From DASCQC01 sp036012865 (lineage in GTDB: Bacteria > Pseudomonadota > Gammaproteobacteria > Comchoanobacterales > Comchoanobacteraceae): a stretch of DNA of 64,000 bases. The notes beneath the pieces are model-generated. The model was not told where the DNA came from. It made no database searches and worked only from the letters and a program-made list of their open reading frames with translations. The first letter of the stretch is position 1; each line of letters starts with the position of its first letter. The stretch spans positions 3,499-67,498 of the forward strand of contig DASCQC010000004.1 in assembly GCA_036012865.1 (NCBI GenBank). Direction: 5' to 3'. The position numbers and the translations under genes are program-made. Below are positions 44,831-54,061 of this stretch, piece after piece.

Positions 44831-45482
44831 AGGCTTGTTTTTGTTGGAAGAGGGCCATTGCTTCTTGGCTACATTGTTCCAGTGCTTTTTGAAGGGTTTC
44901 ATCGGATAGATTGTTGATGGGTTCTCCATAGTAAATGAGGATATAGGTAAAGGGTTTTGGGATAATATGTGAGTCCCATGTGGGTAATCGCCATGATTTT
45001 TTTACTATAGAGCACGTTGGGATGACCGGAACATTGAGTGCCTTGGTTAGAGCTCCGAGACCTGCCTGGATTTTTCTTGCAGGCCCAAGAGGGCCGTCAG
45101 GGGTAATAACAAGTCTTATGTTTTTGGCAGATTTTTTTAATGCTAAGAGGTTGCGGATAGACCTTAATTTGTGGTGTCTTGCAGACCCCCTGATAAATGT
45201 TTTATAGCCAAAGTATTTTAAGTAGGTGCATAAAGCATCTCCATCTTTACTGGAGCTGATTAAAGCTTGGTCTACCTGCTTTAGATCAGCAATTGCACAT
45301 GAGAGGATATGTTCATGCCAACCAATCATGATAAGTTCTTTGGGTAGTTTTCCATCAATGCTTGAGTGCGTTAGGTGGTCTATTTTACAAGTATAGCGAT
45401 GAAGATGAGATAATAAAGCTACTGTTTTTATTAAACAATTGAAGGCTGCTTTTTTGATATAGTTAAGTAATTTAGCTGTCAT
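44814..45482 (-). CDS. DUF374 lysophospholipid acyltransferase-like protein
   Basis: A 222-residue protein of the DUF374 family, related to the PlsC/LpxL acyltransferases. Family blocks are WHEHILSCA (the HxxxxD-like active-site region), ISSSKDGDAL, YKTFIRGSA, LVITPDGPLGPARKIQ and KPFTYILIYYGEPI. A hydrophobic stretch near the N-terminus could touch the inner membrane. Such proteins are thought to acylate lipids, sometimes lipid A precursors, but the substrate is not established. I start at ATG 45482; the open frame extends upstream to 45620, but those residues are unlike the family. It overlaps the small gene upstream by 11 bases. Confidence 0.8.
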   Translation of the reverse strand: MTAKLLNYIKKAAFNCLIKTVALLSHLHRYTCKIDHLTHSSIDGKLPKELIMIGWHEHILSCAIADLKQVDQALISSSKDGDALCTYLKYFGYKTFIRGSARHHKLRSIRNLLALKKSAKNIRLVITPDGPLGPARKIQAGLGALTKALNVPVIPTCSIVKKSWRLPTWDSHIIPKPFTYILIYYGEPINNLSDETLQKALEQCSQEAMALFQQKQASTSLD

Positions 45483-45735
45483 GGTATTCGAGCGAGATAA
45501 GTTTGAGTTTGCGCTGTCTATTGTAATGTAATACATACCCGCGTGCAATGATTTCATCGCCGGTATGAAACTTCTGCTTGGATTGGACGCCTGATGTCCA
45601 TTGGCAGTGTAAAAGATCATGTGAGCTTAAGTTACTTCGACTGGTTATGCAGTTTTCTTTTGAGCCCATTAAAACGATAAGTTTTTCTGTGGTTTTAGCA
45701 ATGATCATGCCTTGTATTTTAAATAGTACACCCAT
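45472..45735 (-). CDS. Small conserved-looking protein, unknown function
   Basis: An 87-residue protein. AAGGGAG lies six bases before ATG 45735, one of the best ribosome binding sites in the window, which supports a real gene. The middle, GVQSKQKFHTGDEIIARGYVLHY, reads like a small beta-barrel. It has no signal peptide. The gene overlaps the DUF374 acyltransferase start by 11 bases, so the two are probably translated together. I do not recognise a family. Confidence 0.6.
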   Translation of the reverse strand: MGVLFKIQGMIIAKTTEKLIVLMGSKENCITSRSNLSSHDLLHCQWTSGVQSKQKFHTGDEIIARGYVLHYNRQRKLKLISLEYHDS

Positions 45736-46416
45736 GTTTGTCTCCCTTCAGTCATACCCTTAGAGTACATAGTGAGAACATAGATTGCAAGCACGAATGA
45801 TGAAAGATACCATTTTTTCAAGAAAAACAGAGGTTAGAGTTCGTTGGTTATGGAGCTATTCTGCTTGTATTAATAACTGTCAATAGTTTGACCATTCGTG
45901 ACCATTTCTACAACCCTCTGTTATTAAGTAGATTCTTCAGCACCTGTGCGTTTTCTCACGTTTGAAAGAACCGTTGCGTTAGTTGATTTATTTGCGGCAG
46001 TTAGTGTGTCTGTAACATCATTTTGATGAGGACGAACCTTTGTGTTAATGCAAGGACATGTTGATTGGTTATTTAATCAATGCCTTTGGTTTGTTCAGCA
46101 TAAGGCAGGTTTATTACAGGGGTAAAATGTTATTTGAATAACTGAGTGTATGTTTCTTCATGGGGGATTGATAAACGTTTGTCAAATTTTTTGTTTTGAA
46201 GAAACGGAGATTAGAGGTGGGGAGTGTTTTTAATAAAATAGATGGTTTAATTATTAATTTTTATTAATTTTTTTGTTTTAAAAGGGTTTTGATTCGAAGG
46301 GGTTTCTATAAATGTCTGATTTTATACAGATTGAATGATTGTTGAGTGGAATATTATTGCCATTTAGTATTGACGAATGGATCTCGAATTGATAGCCTCT
46401 ACTGATTATTATATTT
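45736..46416. other. 681-base stretch without an intact gene
   Basis: No start-to-stop gene with a binding site is visible on either strand. On the minus strand, 45924-46076 is open for 50 codons with protein-like composition (ends RKRTGAEEST before TAA) but has no start codon; a short frame beginning MLNKPKALIK lies just upstream in another frame, so this may be a decayed gene. Two loosely similar purine-rich words, near 45820 and 46200, may be chance. The tRNA-Leu promoter lies at the right end. Confidence 0.45.
46370..46398 (+). promoter_or_regulatory. Possible promoter of tRNA-Leu
   Basis: TTGACG at 46370-46375 (5 of 6) and a weak TAGCCT at 46393-46398 with 17 bases between. The tRNA starts 18 bases later. 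Confidence 0.4.
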
Positions 46417-46498
<82 letters not shown>

Positions 46499-46522
46499 TT
46501 GAATTTAATGGATAGGTGAAAT

Positions 46523-47827
46523 ATGACAACCCATGTAAAAGATAGTTTGCCCATGAAGGTTAATGTTGACCAAAAGGGCTTAGAATGTAGCGTTAATGTA
46601 AAAATTGCGGCAGATTTTGTGGATCAACAATTTAACAGTAAGGTTAATCAATTAACTCAAACAAGGCGCCATGGTTTTCGCCCTGGTAAAGTTCCTGCAA
46701 GTATTATTATTGAAAGTTATCGCCCTGAGATCCTTCAGGAGATTACAGTAGATTTGACTCAGAAATCTTTTGAGCAGGCACTCAAGCAGCACGATTTGGA
46801 CATGGCTGATCAGCCAGATATGGATATTAAGCCAGTTGATTTGGGTTCCGGTTTGACTTACACGGCTAAGTTTGAGTGTTTGCCGAAAGTAGAGTTAAAG
46901 GATCTGAGTGACATAAAGTTGATTAACCCTGTCAGTGAGGTTTCGGATAAAGAGGTTAAAGAGGCTTATAAGGAAGCCATTGATAAACACCCTGACTGGA
47001 AGAAAGTTGATCGAGCTGCCAAGAAAGGTGATCAGGTAACCATTGATTTTGATGGTAAGGTAGGCGGAGAATCTTTTGAAGGAGGTTCAGCAAAGGGGCA
47101 TTCTTTTAGGTTGGGTCATAAACAAATGTTGGATGATTTTGAAGCTCCTTTGGTCGGCAAGAAGAAAGGAGATAAAGTCAAAGCAAAAGTCACTTTTCCT
47201 GAGGATTATCACGCAGAAGATATGCGTGGTAAAAAGGCTGTCTTTGAGATTAGTTTGTCAGGCGTTGAAGAGGCGAAAGCACCTAAAATCAATCAAGATC
47301 TTTTTAAGAAAATGGGTTCTCAAGCAGAGACTGAAGAAGATTATTGCCAAGAATTACGAGGGGTTAAAGAGAAGGAGCTTAGGTATCAGTTACAAAGGCT
47401 TAGAAAGCATTATGCAGAAGAGGCTTTAAACAAAGCACACCAATTTGATTTGCCCAAATCCATGTGTGAAAGTGAAGAGACAAGGTTGAAAAAGCTGCCT
47501 GAAGCTAAAGATTATGATGCAAAGAAATTACAATCAAAATCCAGCGACAATGTTAAAATTTCTCTAATATTTAAGGCTATTGTTAACAAGTATAACATTG
47601 TGTTAGATCAAGCTCGCTTTGATGGGTATTTGAGAGACTTGGCTGTCAGTTATCTTGACGTGGATATGTTTGTCAATTGGTATAAAGAGGATAAAGGGAG
47701 AGTTCAACATGCACAGGCAGCTGTCATGGAGGCTCAAATTATAGACAAAGTTTTTGAAGCAGCTAAACTTAAGGAGAGTAAACTTACGGTTGAGAAGCTT
47801 GAGAAGCTACTAGATTCATTGGAGTAA
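46523..47827 (+). CDS. tig: Trigger factor
   Basis: A 434-residue ribosome-bound chaperone and peptidyl-prolyl isomerase that meets nascent chains at the tunnel exit. The ribosome-binding loop reads RRHGFRPGKVP (E. coli GFRxGKVP), followed by a PPIase domain (about 150-250, with GDQVTIDFDGKVGGESFEGG) and a helical C-terminal chaperone domain. Length matches E. coli (432). AGGTGA precedes ATG 46523. It heads the tig-clpP-clpX-lon block, which is common in gammaproteobacteria. Confidence 0.95.
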   Translation: MTTHVKDSLPMKVNVDQKGLECSVNVKIAADFVDQQFNSKVNQLTQTRRHGFRPGKVPASIIIESYRPEILQEITVDLTQKSFEQALKQHDLDMADQPDMDIKPVDLGSGLTYTAKFECLPKVELKDLSDIKLINPVSEVSDKEVKEAYKEAIDKHPDWKKVDRAAKKGDQVTIDFDGKVGGESFEGGSAKGHSFRLGHKQMLDDFEAPLVGKKKGDKVKAKVTFPEDYHAEDMRGKKAVFEISLSGVEEAKAPKINQDLFKKMGSQAETEEDYCQELRGVKEKELRYQLQRLRKHYAEEALNKAHQFDLPKSMCESEETRLKKLPEAKDYDAKKLQSKSSDNVKISLIFKAIVNKYNIVLDQARFDGYLRDLAVSYLDVDMFVNWYKEDKGRVQHAQAAVMEAQIIDKVFEAAKLKESKLTVEKLEKLLDSLE

Positions 47828-47832
47828 ATAAT

Positions 47833-48438
47833 ATGGATGATATTCGTCAAACATTGGTGCCTATGGTAATAGAGAGCTCTTCTCGAGGAGAGAGGGCTTA
47901 TGATATTTATTCAAGACTGCTAAAAGAAAGGATTATATTTTTAGTGGGACCTATTGAAGAGCATATGGCCAACTTAATTGTTGCTCAACTATTGTTTTTA
48001 GAGTCAGAAGATCCGTCCAAAGAAATTTCATTGTATATCAACTCTCCGGGAGGAGTGGTTTCAGCCGGTATGGCGATTTATGATACCATGCAATTTATCA
48101 AGCCAGACGTTGTCACTTTGTGCATTGGGCAGGCAGCGAGTGCAGCAGCTTTGCTTTTGTGTTCAGGGGCTTCTAACAAGCGATTTGCTTTGCCGCATGC
48201 AACCGTGATGATTCATCAGGTTTTAGGGGGGTATCAAGGGCAGGCATCTGACATTGAAATTCATGCCAAAGAAACCATGCGTATTCGTGATATTACCAAC
48301 AAAGTTATTTCTCATCATTCCGGGCACCCTATCGAAAAGATCATGACGGATACAAACCGAGATAACTTTATGTCCGCTAAGCAGGCGAAGTCCTACGGAC
48401 TAATTGATAAGATTATTAATCATCGAGATGATGTCTAA
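47833..48438 (+). CDS. clpP: ATP-dependent Clp protease proteolytic subunit ClpP
   Basis: A 201-residue serine protease that forms a two-ring, 14-subunit barrel with ClpX. The triad is visible as Ser in GQAASAAALLL, His in VMIHQ and Asp in MTDTNRDNFMS. The N-terminal LVPMVIESSSRGERAYDIYSRLL is the usual mature start, and the propeptide is nearly absent. Five bases separate it from tig, so the two are co-transcribed. Confidence 0.97.
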   Translation: MDDIRQTLVPMVIESSSRGERAYDIYSRLLKERIIFLVGPIEEHMANLIVAQLLFLESEDPSKEISLYINSPGGVVSAGMAIYDTMQFIKPDVVTLCIGQAASAAALLLCSGASNKRFALPHATVMIHQVLGGYQGQASDIEIHAKETMRIRDITNKVISHHSGHPIEKIMTDTNRDNFMSAKQAKSYGLIDKIINHRDDV

Positions 48439-48500
48439 TAGTTGCTTTTTTGTGGTTTTTTTAGTAAAGTAATGGAAATAATTTATCAAAAGAGGTGTGA

Positions 48501-49751
48501 GTGACTAGTTCTACCGTTCATCATCGTTGTTCGTTTTGTGGTAAATCTCAGGATGAGGTTAAAAAGCTGATCGCAGGTCCAAGTGTATATATTTGTAACG
48601 AATGTGTTGATTTGTGCCAAGATATCCTTGTCAAGGAGAAAACTACAGACTTAGCCAAATCTAGTTTGGATAGTGAGGCTTTGCCAAAACCAAAAGAAAT
48701 TAAAGCCTGGCTGGATGAATATGTTATTGGCCAAATGGATGCTAAAAAGTCTTTAGCCGTAGCTGTGTATAATCATTACAAGCGATTGAGCATGAAAAAA
48801 GACGGTGCGGAAGTCGTTAAAAGCAATATCTTGATGATTGGTCCTACGGGTTGCGGTAAGACCTTGTTAGCACAATCTCTGGCGAAGATGCTTAAGGTTC
48901 CTTTTGCTATTGTGGATGCCACAACATTAACCGAAGCGGGTTATGTGGGTGAGGATGTTGAGAGTATCATTCAGAAATTATTGCAAAACTGTGAATATAA
49001 AGTAGATGAGGCAGAAAGAGGCATTGTATACATCGATGAAATAGATAAAATTACTCGAAAAAGTGATAGTCCATCCATTACCAGAGATGTTTCGGGTGAA
49101 GGTGTTCAGCAAGCTTTATTAAAATTAATTGAGGGGACAACTGTTGCCGTTCCTCCGCAAGGAGGGCGTAAGCATCCTCAGCAAGAATCCATTCAAGTGG
49201 ATACTCGCAATATTTTATTCATATGTGCAGGAGCTTTTTCAGGTCTGGATAAAGTAATTTCTTCTCGTACGTCTAAAGGGGGTATAGGTTTTTCAGCAAC
49301 CATCAAGGAGGTTTCTGAAAATCCCCTGGTGAGCAATATGTTGCATCAAGTAGAACCTCAGGACCTTAATCGTTATGGGATCATTCCGGAATTTATTGGA
49401 AGGTTACCGGTGATTGCTATTTTAGATGCTTTGGATGCAGGTATTTTGGTTCGTATTATGACAGTTCCTAAAAACGCTTTGGTTAAACAATATCAGAAGT
49501 TGTTTGATTCTGAGAATGTAGAGCTTGAATTCACTAAAGATGCTCTGCAGGAAATCGCTGATCGTGCAATGGCTTTGGGAACAGGTGCGAGAGGGTTGAG
49601 GTCTTTAACTGAAAAGATTTTAATGAATACAATGTTTCAAATGCCATCCATGAAAAATCTAAAAAAAGTTATTATTGATCGAAAAGTTGTTTTACATAAA
49701 TCTGAACCTTTAATGGTATTTCATCAGTCTCGTAAGAGAAGTGGTTCTTAA
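48501..49751 (+). CDS. clpX: ATP-dependent Clp protease ATP-binding subunit ClpX
   Basis: A 416-residue AAA+ unfoldase. The N-terminal zinc domain is CSFCGKSQDEVKKLIAG with a second Cys pair in CNECVDLC. Walker A is GPTGCGKT and Walker B IVYIDEID; GYVGEDVE forms the pore loop, and GIGFSATIKE contains the IGF loop that docks on ClpP. The start is a GTG with AGAGGTGTGA upstream. Length is close to the E. coli 424. Confidence 0.97.
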   Translation: MTSSTVHHRCSFCGKSQDEVKKLIAGPSVYICNECVDLCQDILVKEKTTDLAKSSLDSEALPKPKEIKAWLDEYVIGQMDAKKSLAVAVYNHYKRLSMKKDGAEVVKSNILMIGPTGCGKTLLAQSLAKMLKVPFAIVDATTLTEAGYVGEDVESIIQKLLQNCEYKVDEAERGIVYIDEIDKITRKSDSPSITRDVSGEGVQQALLKLIEGTTVAVPPQGGRKHPQQESIQVDTRNILFICAGAFSGLDKVISSRTSKGGIGFSATIKEVSENPLVSNMLHQVEPQDLNRYGIIPEFIGRLPVIAILDALDAGILVRIMTVPKNALVKQYQKLFDSENVELEFTKDALQEIADRAMALGTGARGLRSLTEKILMNTMFQMPSMKNLKKVIIDRKVVLHKSEPLMVFHQSRKRSGS

Positions 49752-49767
49752 CGGAGCTTGTAAACTT

Positions 49768-52107
49768 ATGTCCGCATCTATTAAGAATTTTTTACTTATG
49801 CCGATCAGGGATCTTGTGTTATTTCCCAGCGTGGTTGTTCCTGTGTTTGTGGGGCGTGATCGATCTATTGAAGCTGTGAATATAGCGGTTGAAGACGATA
49901 CGCTTATTTTTGTCTCAACCCAGAAAGATATTTCTGTGGATGCTCCTAAGTTAAAAGACATGTACCTTCATGGTTGTCTTTGTCGTGTTGTACAAATACT
50001 CAAGATGGCGGATGGTACGGTAAAGATTTTGATAGAAGGGGTCAAGCGAGGCAAAATTGTTAGTTATGCCCATGATAAATTATTCAGTACGGTAGAGGTT
50101 GAAGAAGTTGAAGATATCCCTTTATCTAAACAGCAAGAAGGTGTTTATCGAAAATCCATGGAATCAAAACTACTCAAATATTCAAGGGTTAGTGATGTCA
50201 TCACCGATGATGTGGTTCATTCTCTTAGAAACGTTGATTCTCTGGGGACGTTGGCAGACTTAGTTACGGTACACATGCCAATTAGTATAGAAAGTAAGCA
50301 GACAGTTTTGGCGGCAGCATCGATTGAAGAGCGTGTCGAACAAGTTTTAGCCTTGATTGATGCTGAAATTGAATGGTTGAAAATTGATCAACGAATTCAG
50401 TCTCGTGTTAAGGAGAGAATTGCTAATGACCAAAAAGATTATGTTCGTAAGGAAAAGTTGAAGGCTTTAAAAGATGAGCTAGGTGAAGGGGGAGGGGATC
50501 CATTTGAAGGTGAATTCAATCAACTTGTTCATAAAATTAAGTCTGCAAAAATGCCCAAGGAAGCAAATGAGAAGGTCATGGGGGAACTCAATAAGCTTAA
50601 ATATATGTCGTTTATGTCGGCTGAAGCTTCGGTAATTCGTAATTATATAGACAATATGCTAGAAATTCCCTGGAAAAAAATGACCAAATTAAAGAATGAT
50701 TTGAATCATGCGAGTAATATTCTGGACCAAGATCATTATGGTTTAGAAAAGGTCAAGGAGCGGATTTTAGAAGCACTGGCCGTTCAATCTCGAGTGAATA
50801 AGGTTCGAGGTAGTATTTTATGTTTGGTGGGCCCTCCTGGCGTTGGAAAAACTTCTTTAGGGAAATCTATTGCGGACTCAATGGGGCGACAATTTGTTCG
50901 AATATCCTTAGGGGGTGTGAGAGACGAAGCTGAAATCCGTGGGCACAGAAAAACCTATATAGGGGCTATGCCTGGGCGTATTATTAAAGCGTTGAAAAAA
51001 GCTAAAAGCATGAACCCTTTAATTATGCTTGATGAACTTGATAAGATGGGAATGGATTACCGAGGAGATCCGGCAGCAGCCCTGTTGGAAGTACTTGATC
51101 CAAGCCAAAATGATTCTTTTGTCGATAATTATGTTGAGGTTCCTTGTGATATGTCCAATGTGATGTTTATGACAACGGCCAATTCACTGGATATTCCAGA
51201 TGCCTTGGTAGATAGGATGGAAATCATCCCTGTCTCGGGGTATACGGAGGATGAAAAACTCAATATCGCCCGTAAGCATCTTTTATTGAAAGTGATGCAA
51301 CAAAACGGGTTGGAGAAAAATGAGTTGAGTCTTAGTGATAGAGTTTTAGTTCATATTATTCGGCATTATACTCGAGAAGCAGGGGTTCGAGAGTTAGAGC
51401 GATGTTTGGACAAGATTTCAAGAAAAATTGTTCGCAAGATAATGACCCCCAATGAGACTCAAGTAAAACAACCTAAGGCACTGTCAATTAAAGCTGTTGA
51501 AGACCTTTTGGGTGTGGAAAAACATGATGTTGGTTTAATGCATAAAAAACATCAGATTGGAGTCGTTCAAGGCCTTAGCTGGACCCCTTCGGGAGGAGAT
51601 TTATTAACGATAGAATCGTTGATTATGCCGGGCAAAGGAGACCTGGTTTTTACAGGGTCTTTGGGTGATGTTATGCAAGAATCCATTCAAGCTTCCATGT
51701 CTTTAATTCGACAAAGAACATCTAAAATTAAACTTGTTAAGGATTATTACTCAAAGAATGATTTTCATATTCATGTTCCCGAGGGAGCTACTCCAAAAGA
51801 TGGACCCAGTGCAGGGGTTAGTGTTTGTACGGCGATTATATCTTCAGTGACCAAAATTTCTGTGAGAAAAGACGTTGCCATGACAGGTGAAATAACCCTT
51901 AGAGGTGAAGTCTTACCTATCGGAGGGCTCAAAGAAAAATTATTAGCTGCCGTAAGAGGGGGGATTCATACAGTGATTATTCCTCATGAAAATGCCAAAG
52001 ATATTAAAGAGATTGATAAACAAGCATTGGGAGATCTTAATATTGTTTGTGTTAAAACAATTGAAGAGGTCTTTGAACATGCGTTAACTAAAAGGCTTCC
52101 ACTATGA
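49768..52107 (+). CDS. lon: ATP-dependent protease Lon
   Basis: A 779-residue AAA+ protease that degrades misfolded and regulatory proteins in the cytoplasm. The N-terminal domain reads LLMPIRDLVLFPSVVVPVFVGR, Walker A is GPPGVGKTS, and the catalytic Ser-Lys dyad is the Ser in PKDGPSAGV and the Lys in GGLKEKLLAAV. Length matches E. coli (784). I start at ATG 49768, 16 bases after clpX, with GGAG 11 bases upstream; a GTG at 49741 overlaps clpX. Its stop overlaps the nuclease ATG by four bases. Confidence 0.96.
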   Translation: MSASIKNFLLMPIRDLVLFPSVVVPVFVGRDRSIEAVNIAVEDDTLIFVSTQKDISVDAPKLKDMYLHGCLCRVVQILKMADGTVKILIEGVKRGKIVSYAHDKLFSTVEVEEVEDIPLSKQQEGVYRKSMESKLLKYSRVSDVITDDVVHSLRNVDSLGTLADLVTVHMPISIESKQTVLAAASIEERVEQVLALIDAEIEWLKIDQRIQSRVKERIANDQKDYVRKEKLKALKDELGEGGGDPFEGEFNQLVHKIKSAKMPKEANEKVMGELNKLKYMSFMSAEASVIRNYIDNMLEIPWKKMTKLKNDLNHASNILDQDHYGLEKVKERILEALAVQSRVNKVRGSILCLVGPPGVGKTSLGKSIADSMGRQFVRISLGGVRDEAEIRGHRKTYIGAMPGRIIKALKKAKSMNPLIMLDELDKMGMDYRGDPAAALLEVLDPSQNDSFVDNYVEVPCDMSNVMFMTTANSLDIPDALVDRMEIIPVSGYTEDEKLNIARKHLLLKVMQQNGLEKNELSLSDRVLVHIIRHYTREAGVRELERCLDKISRKIVRKIMTPNETQVKQPKALSIKAVEDLLGVEKHDVGLMHKKHQIGVVQGLSWTPSGGDLLTIESLIMPGKGDLVFTGSLGDVMQESIQASMSLIRQRTSKIKLVKDYYSKNDFHIHVPEGATPKDGPSAGVSVCTAIISSVTKISVRKDVAMTGEITLRGEVLPIGGLKEKLLAAVRGGIHTVIIPHENAKDIKEIDKQALGDLNIVCVKTIEEVFEHALTKRLPL

Positions 52108-52940
52108 TAAAAATTTTTCGAACATTGTTTCTTATTGTCTTGTTGATTGTTCCTCATGTTGCTTATTCTTGGGGGCTAGAGGGACATCGTGTGATTGCTA
52201 AGATTGCAACGGACCATTTGACAGATCAAACAAAAAATGGAGTGCAGTCTCTTTTGGGTTTTAAAAACCTTGCCATGATTAGTAATTTAGCCGATGAGTC
52301 ATATCGAGGTCGCTACCCCCATACGGCTAAGTGGCATTACTGTAATGATGATAAGGATACCTCGTTAACCTGGAAGAAAGGAGATAAAGTTAAAAATATA
52401 TCGCATGCTATTCAGTATGAAACCAGTGTCTTAAAGGACCCTAACTCTTCAAAAGAAGATAAGAAAGTAGCACTGATTTGGTTGGTTCACCTAGTAGGGG
52501 ATGCGCATCAGCCTTTTCATGCAGGTCATGAGCATGATCGTGGAGGCAATTTGTGTTATGTTAGGTGGTATAATAAGATTGCCAGCCTTCATCAGATTTG
52601 GGATACTAAATTGATTGAATCGCTCAAGTTAAGCTACAGTGAATATGCAGATTGGATTGAGGAAAGATTAGATACAAGAGATATAGACGCTTATAATGAT
52701 AGTGATGTTTCTCATTGGTTGCATGAGTCTAAACTCATTCTTGAATCTTTGTACCCGAAAAAGAAAAATGGTTGTGATTATTGTACATTCAGTAAGAAAA
52801 CAAAGTTGTCTAATAAACAAAAAAAGAACCTACCTTTTGTTACGATCTCTTATCGAACAAAAGTTCAAGATTCTTTAGATAATCAATTACACTTAGCAGG
52901 AAGGCGATTAGCAGTGGTTCTTAATGGTATAGACTTTTAA
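52104..52940 (+). CDS. Secreted S1/P1-type nuclease
   Basis: A 278-residue zinc nuclease that cleaves single-stranded DNA and RNA. The signal peptide (residues 1-22) ends AYS, leaving the family's mature N-terminal Trp (W23), whose amino group is a zinc ligand; GLEGHR gives H28. Further ligands lie in HLVGDAHQPFHAGHEHDRGGN and the WD of SLHQIWDTKL. The set fits the tri-zinc site of P1 nuclease. It acts in the periplasm or outside the cell, perhaps for phosphate or nucleotide scavenging. It is translationally coupled to lon (ATGA), an unusual partner. The C-terminal 40 residues carry a Lys-rich stretch. Confidence 0.88.
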   Translation: MIKIFRTLFLIVLLIVPHVAYSWGLEGHRVIAKIATDHLTDQTKNGVQSLLGFKNLAMISNLADESYRGRYPHTAKWHYCNDDKDTSLTWKKGDKVKNISHAIQYETSVLKDPNSSKEDKKVALIWLVHLVGDAHQPFHAGHEHDRGGNLCYVRWYNKIASLHQIWDTKLIESLKLSYSEYADWIEERLDTRDIDAYNDSDVSHWLHESKLILESLYPKKKNGCDYCTFSKKTKLSNKQKKNLPFVTISYRTKVQDSLDNQLHLAGRRLAVVLNGIDF

Positions 52941-52951
52941 TAGGAGTTAAG

Positions 52952-54061
52952 ATGATAGCATTTTTGGAAAAGATAAATTTAATAGGTAATTTTATGATGC
53001 AATATAAAAAGTTGCTGATGTTTTTATGGGTGGTTGCTTTTAACTTAACGTTGTACCCATTGGCTATGGGGAGCGCCTACGCATGGATTGCTGATAATCT
53101 TGGGGCGCTTATGTGCATTTTTAATATACCTAATGCTTATTTTGGTATGAAGTTGATAGAGAAAAAAAATAACTTTCTTTTTTTTAAGTGGCCTGAAAAA
53201 GAAAGTTTAATAAGATCAATCATCATCACAGTTGTATTTTCCTTGGCAACCCTTCTCTTAAAAGTTGTTTGTTTTCCTCTGATGGTTTTGATTAATACTG
53301 GAGCTATTGATTATTCTATTTTAGCCATTTACTGCTTAATCAGTGTGCCTATTCAAGAAATGTGTGTTCGTGGTGTTTTACAGAGTGTTTGGTATGATTT
53401 TATGGACTCGTGTTGGGGATGTTACACATGGATACAAAATATATGTAGTAACAAGACTGTGTTTGATTTATCCAAGGTTATGACCAATGCTTGTTTCTTT
53501 ATGTTTCATTTGCATAAGGGCTTGGCTTTTTCCTTGGCTTCGTTTGTTTTGGGACTGTATTGGTCAGAAATGTCTCTGTTTAATTCATCCACAGGCATGC
53601 CCGACCCAACCGCAGTTAATCTGGTTTACCCAACATTATCACACATGGTTGTTGGCGGGTTTGCTTTCCTCTTATCATTTGAGGTGTGGTCTACTCAATT
53701 ACTTGCAGCAGGTTCATTGCCCGCAGGCCTTTTTGTTCTGGGTATAGCCGGTTGGTTGATGTTTGGTGATCGATCTCAGCGATTGGGTGGGGCATTGACT
53801 ACGATGTATCATCATGGGTTGAATGCCATGAAGAATCCTTCGTTGGTTTTAAGTTCATTGATGAAAGTTTTTAACTATGTATCTGATGTCGTTAAAGACC
53901 CTAAGAAAGAGTGGAATTCATTGATCAATCCTGTTGGTAATAGAGGTGATAAAGTTGATACAACTAAACTATATCCTGTTGATGCAGTGGTTATGACAGT
54001 CAGTGATAAGAATGTTAAGAGAGTAAACCCTCAACCAGGAGGACAGTATTATGGGAAATAA
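52952..54061 (+). CDS. CPBP-type intramembrane protease-like protein 1 (divergent)
   Basis: A 369-residue membrane protein with about seven hydrophobic segments; TAGGAG precedes ATG 52952. It carries the three CPBP/Abi motifs: PIQEMCVRG with E136 and R140 (QExxxR instead of EExxxR), FFMFHLHKG with H186, and LSHMVVGG with H231. These residues in Rce1-like proteases form the active site, so activity is plausible although the first Glu is Gln. The C-terminal 90 residues are soluble. It overlaps the paralogue downstream by 11 bases, and the pair leads into an ABC exporter. Confidence 0.75.
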   Translation: MIAFLEKINLIGNFMMQYKKLLMFLWVVAFNLTLYPLAMGSAYAWIADNLGALMCIFNIPNAYFGMKLIEKKNNFLFFKWPEKESLIRSIIITVVFSLATLLLKVVCFPLMVLINTGAIDYSILAIYCLISVPIQEMCVRGVLQSVWYDFMDSCWGCYTWIQNICSNKTVFDLSKVMTNACFFMFHLHKGLAFSLASFVLGLYWSEMSLFNSSTGMPDPTAVNLVYPTLSHMVVGGFAFLLSFEVWSTQLLAAGSLPAGLFVLGIAGWLMFGDRSQRLGGALTTMYHHGLNAMKNPSLVLSSLMKVFNYVSDVVKDPKKEWNSLINPVGNRGDKVDTTKLYPVDAVVMTVSDKNVKRVNPQPGGQYYGK

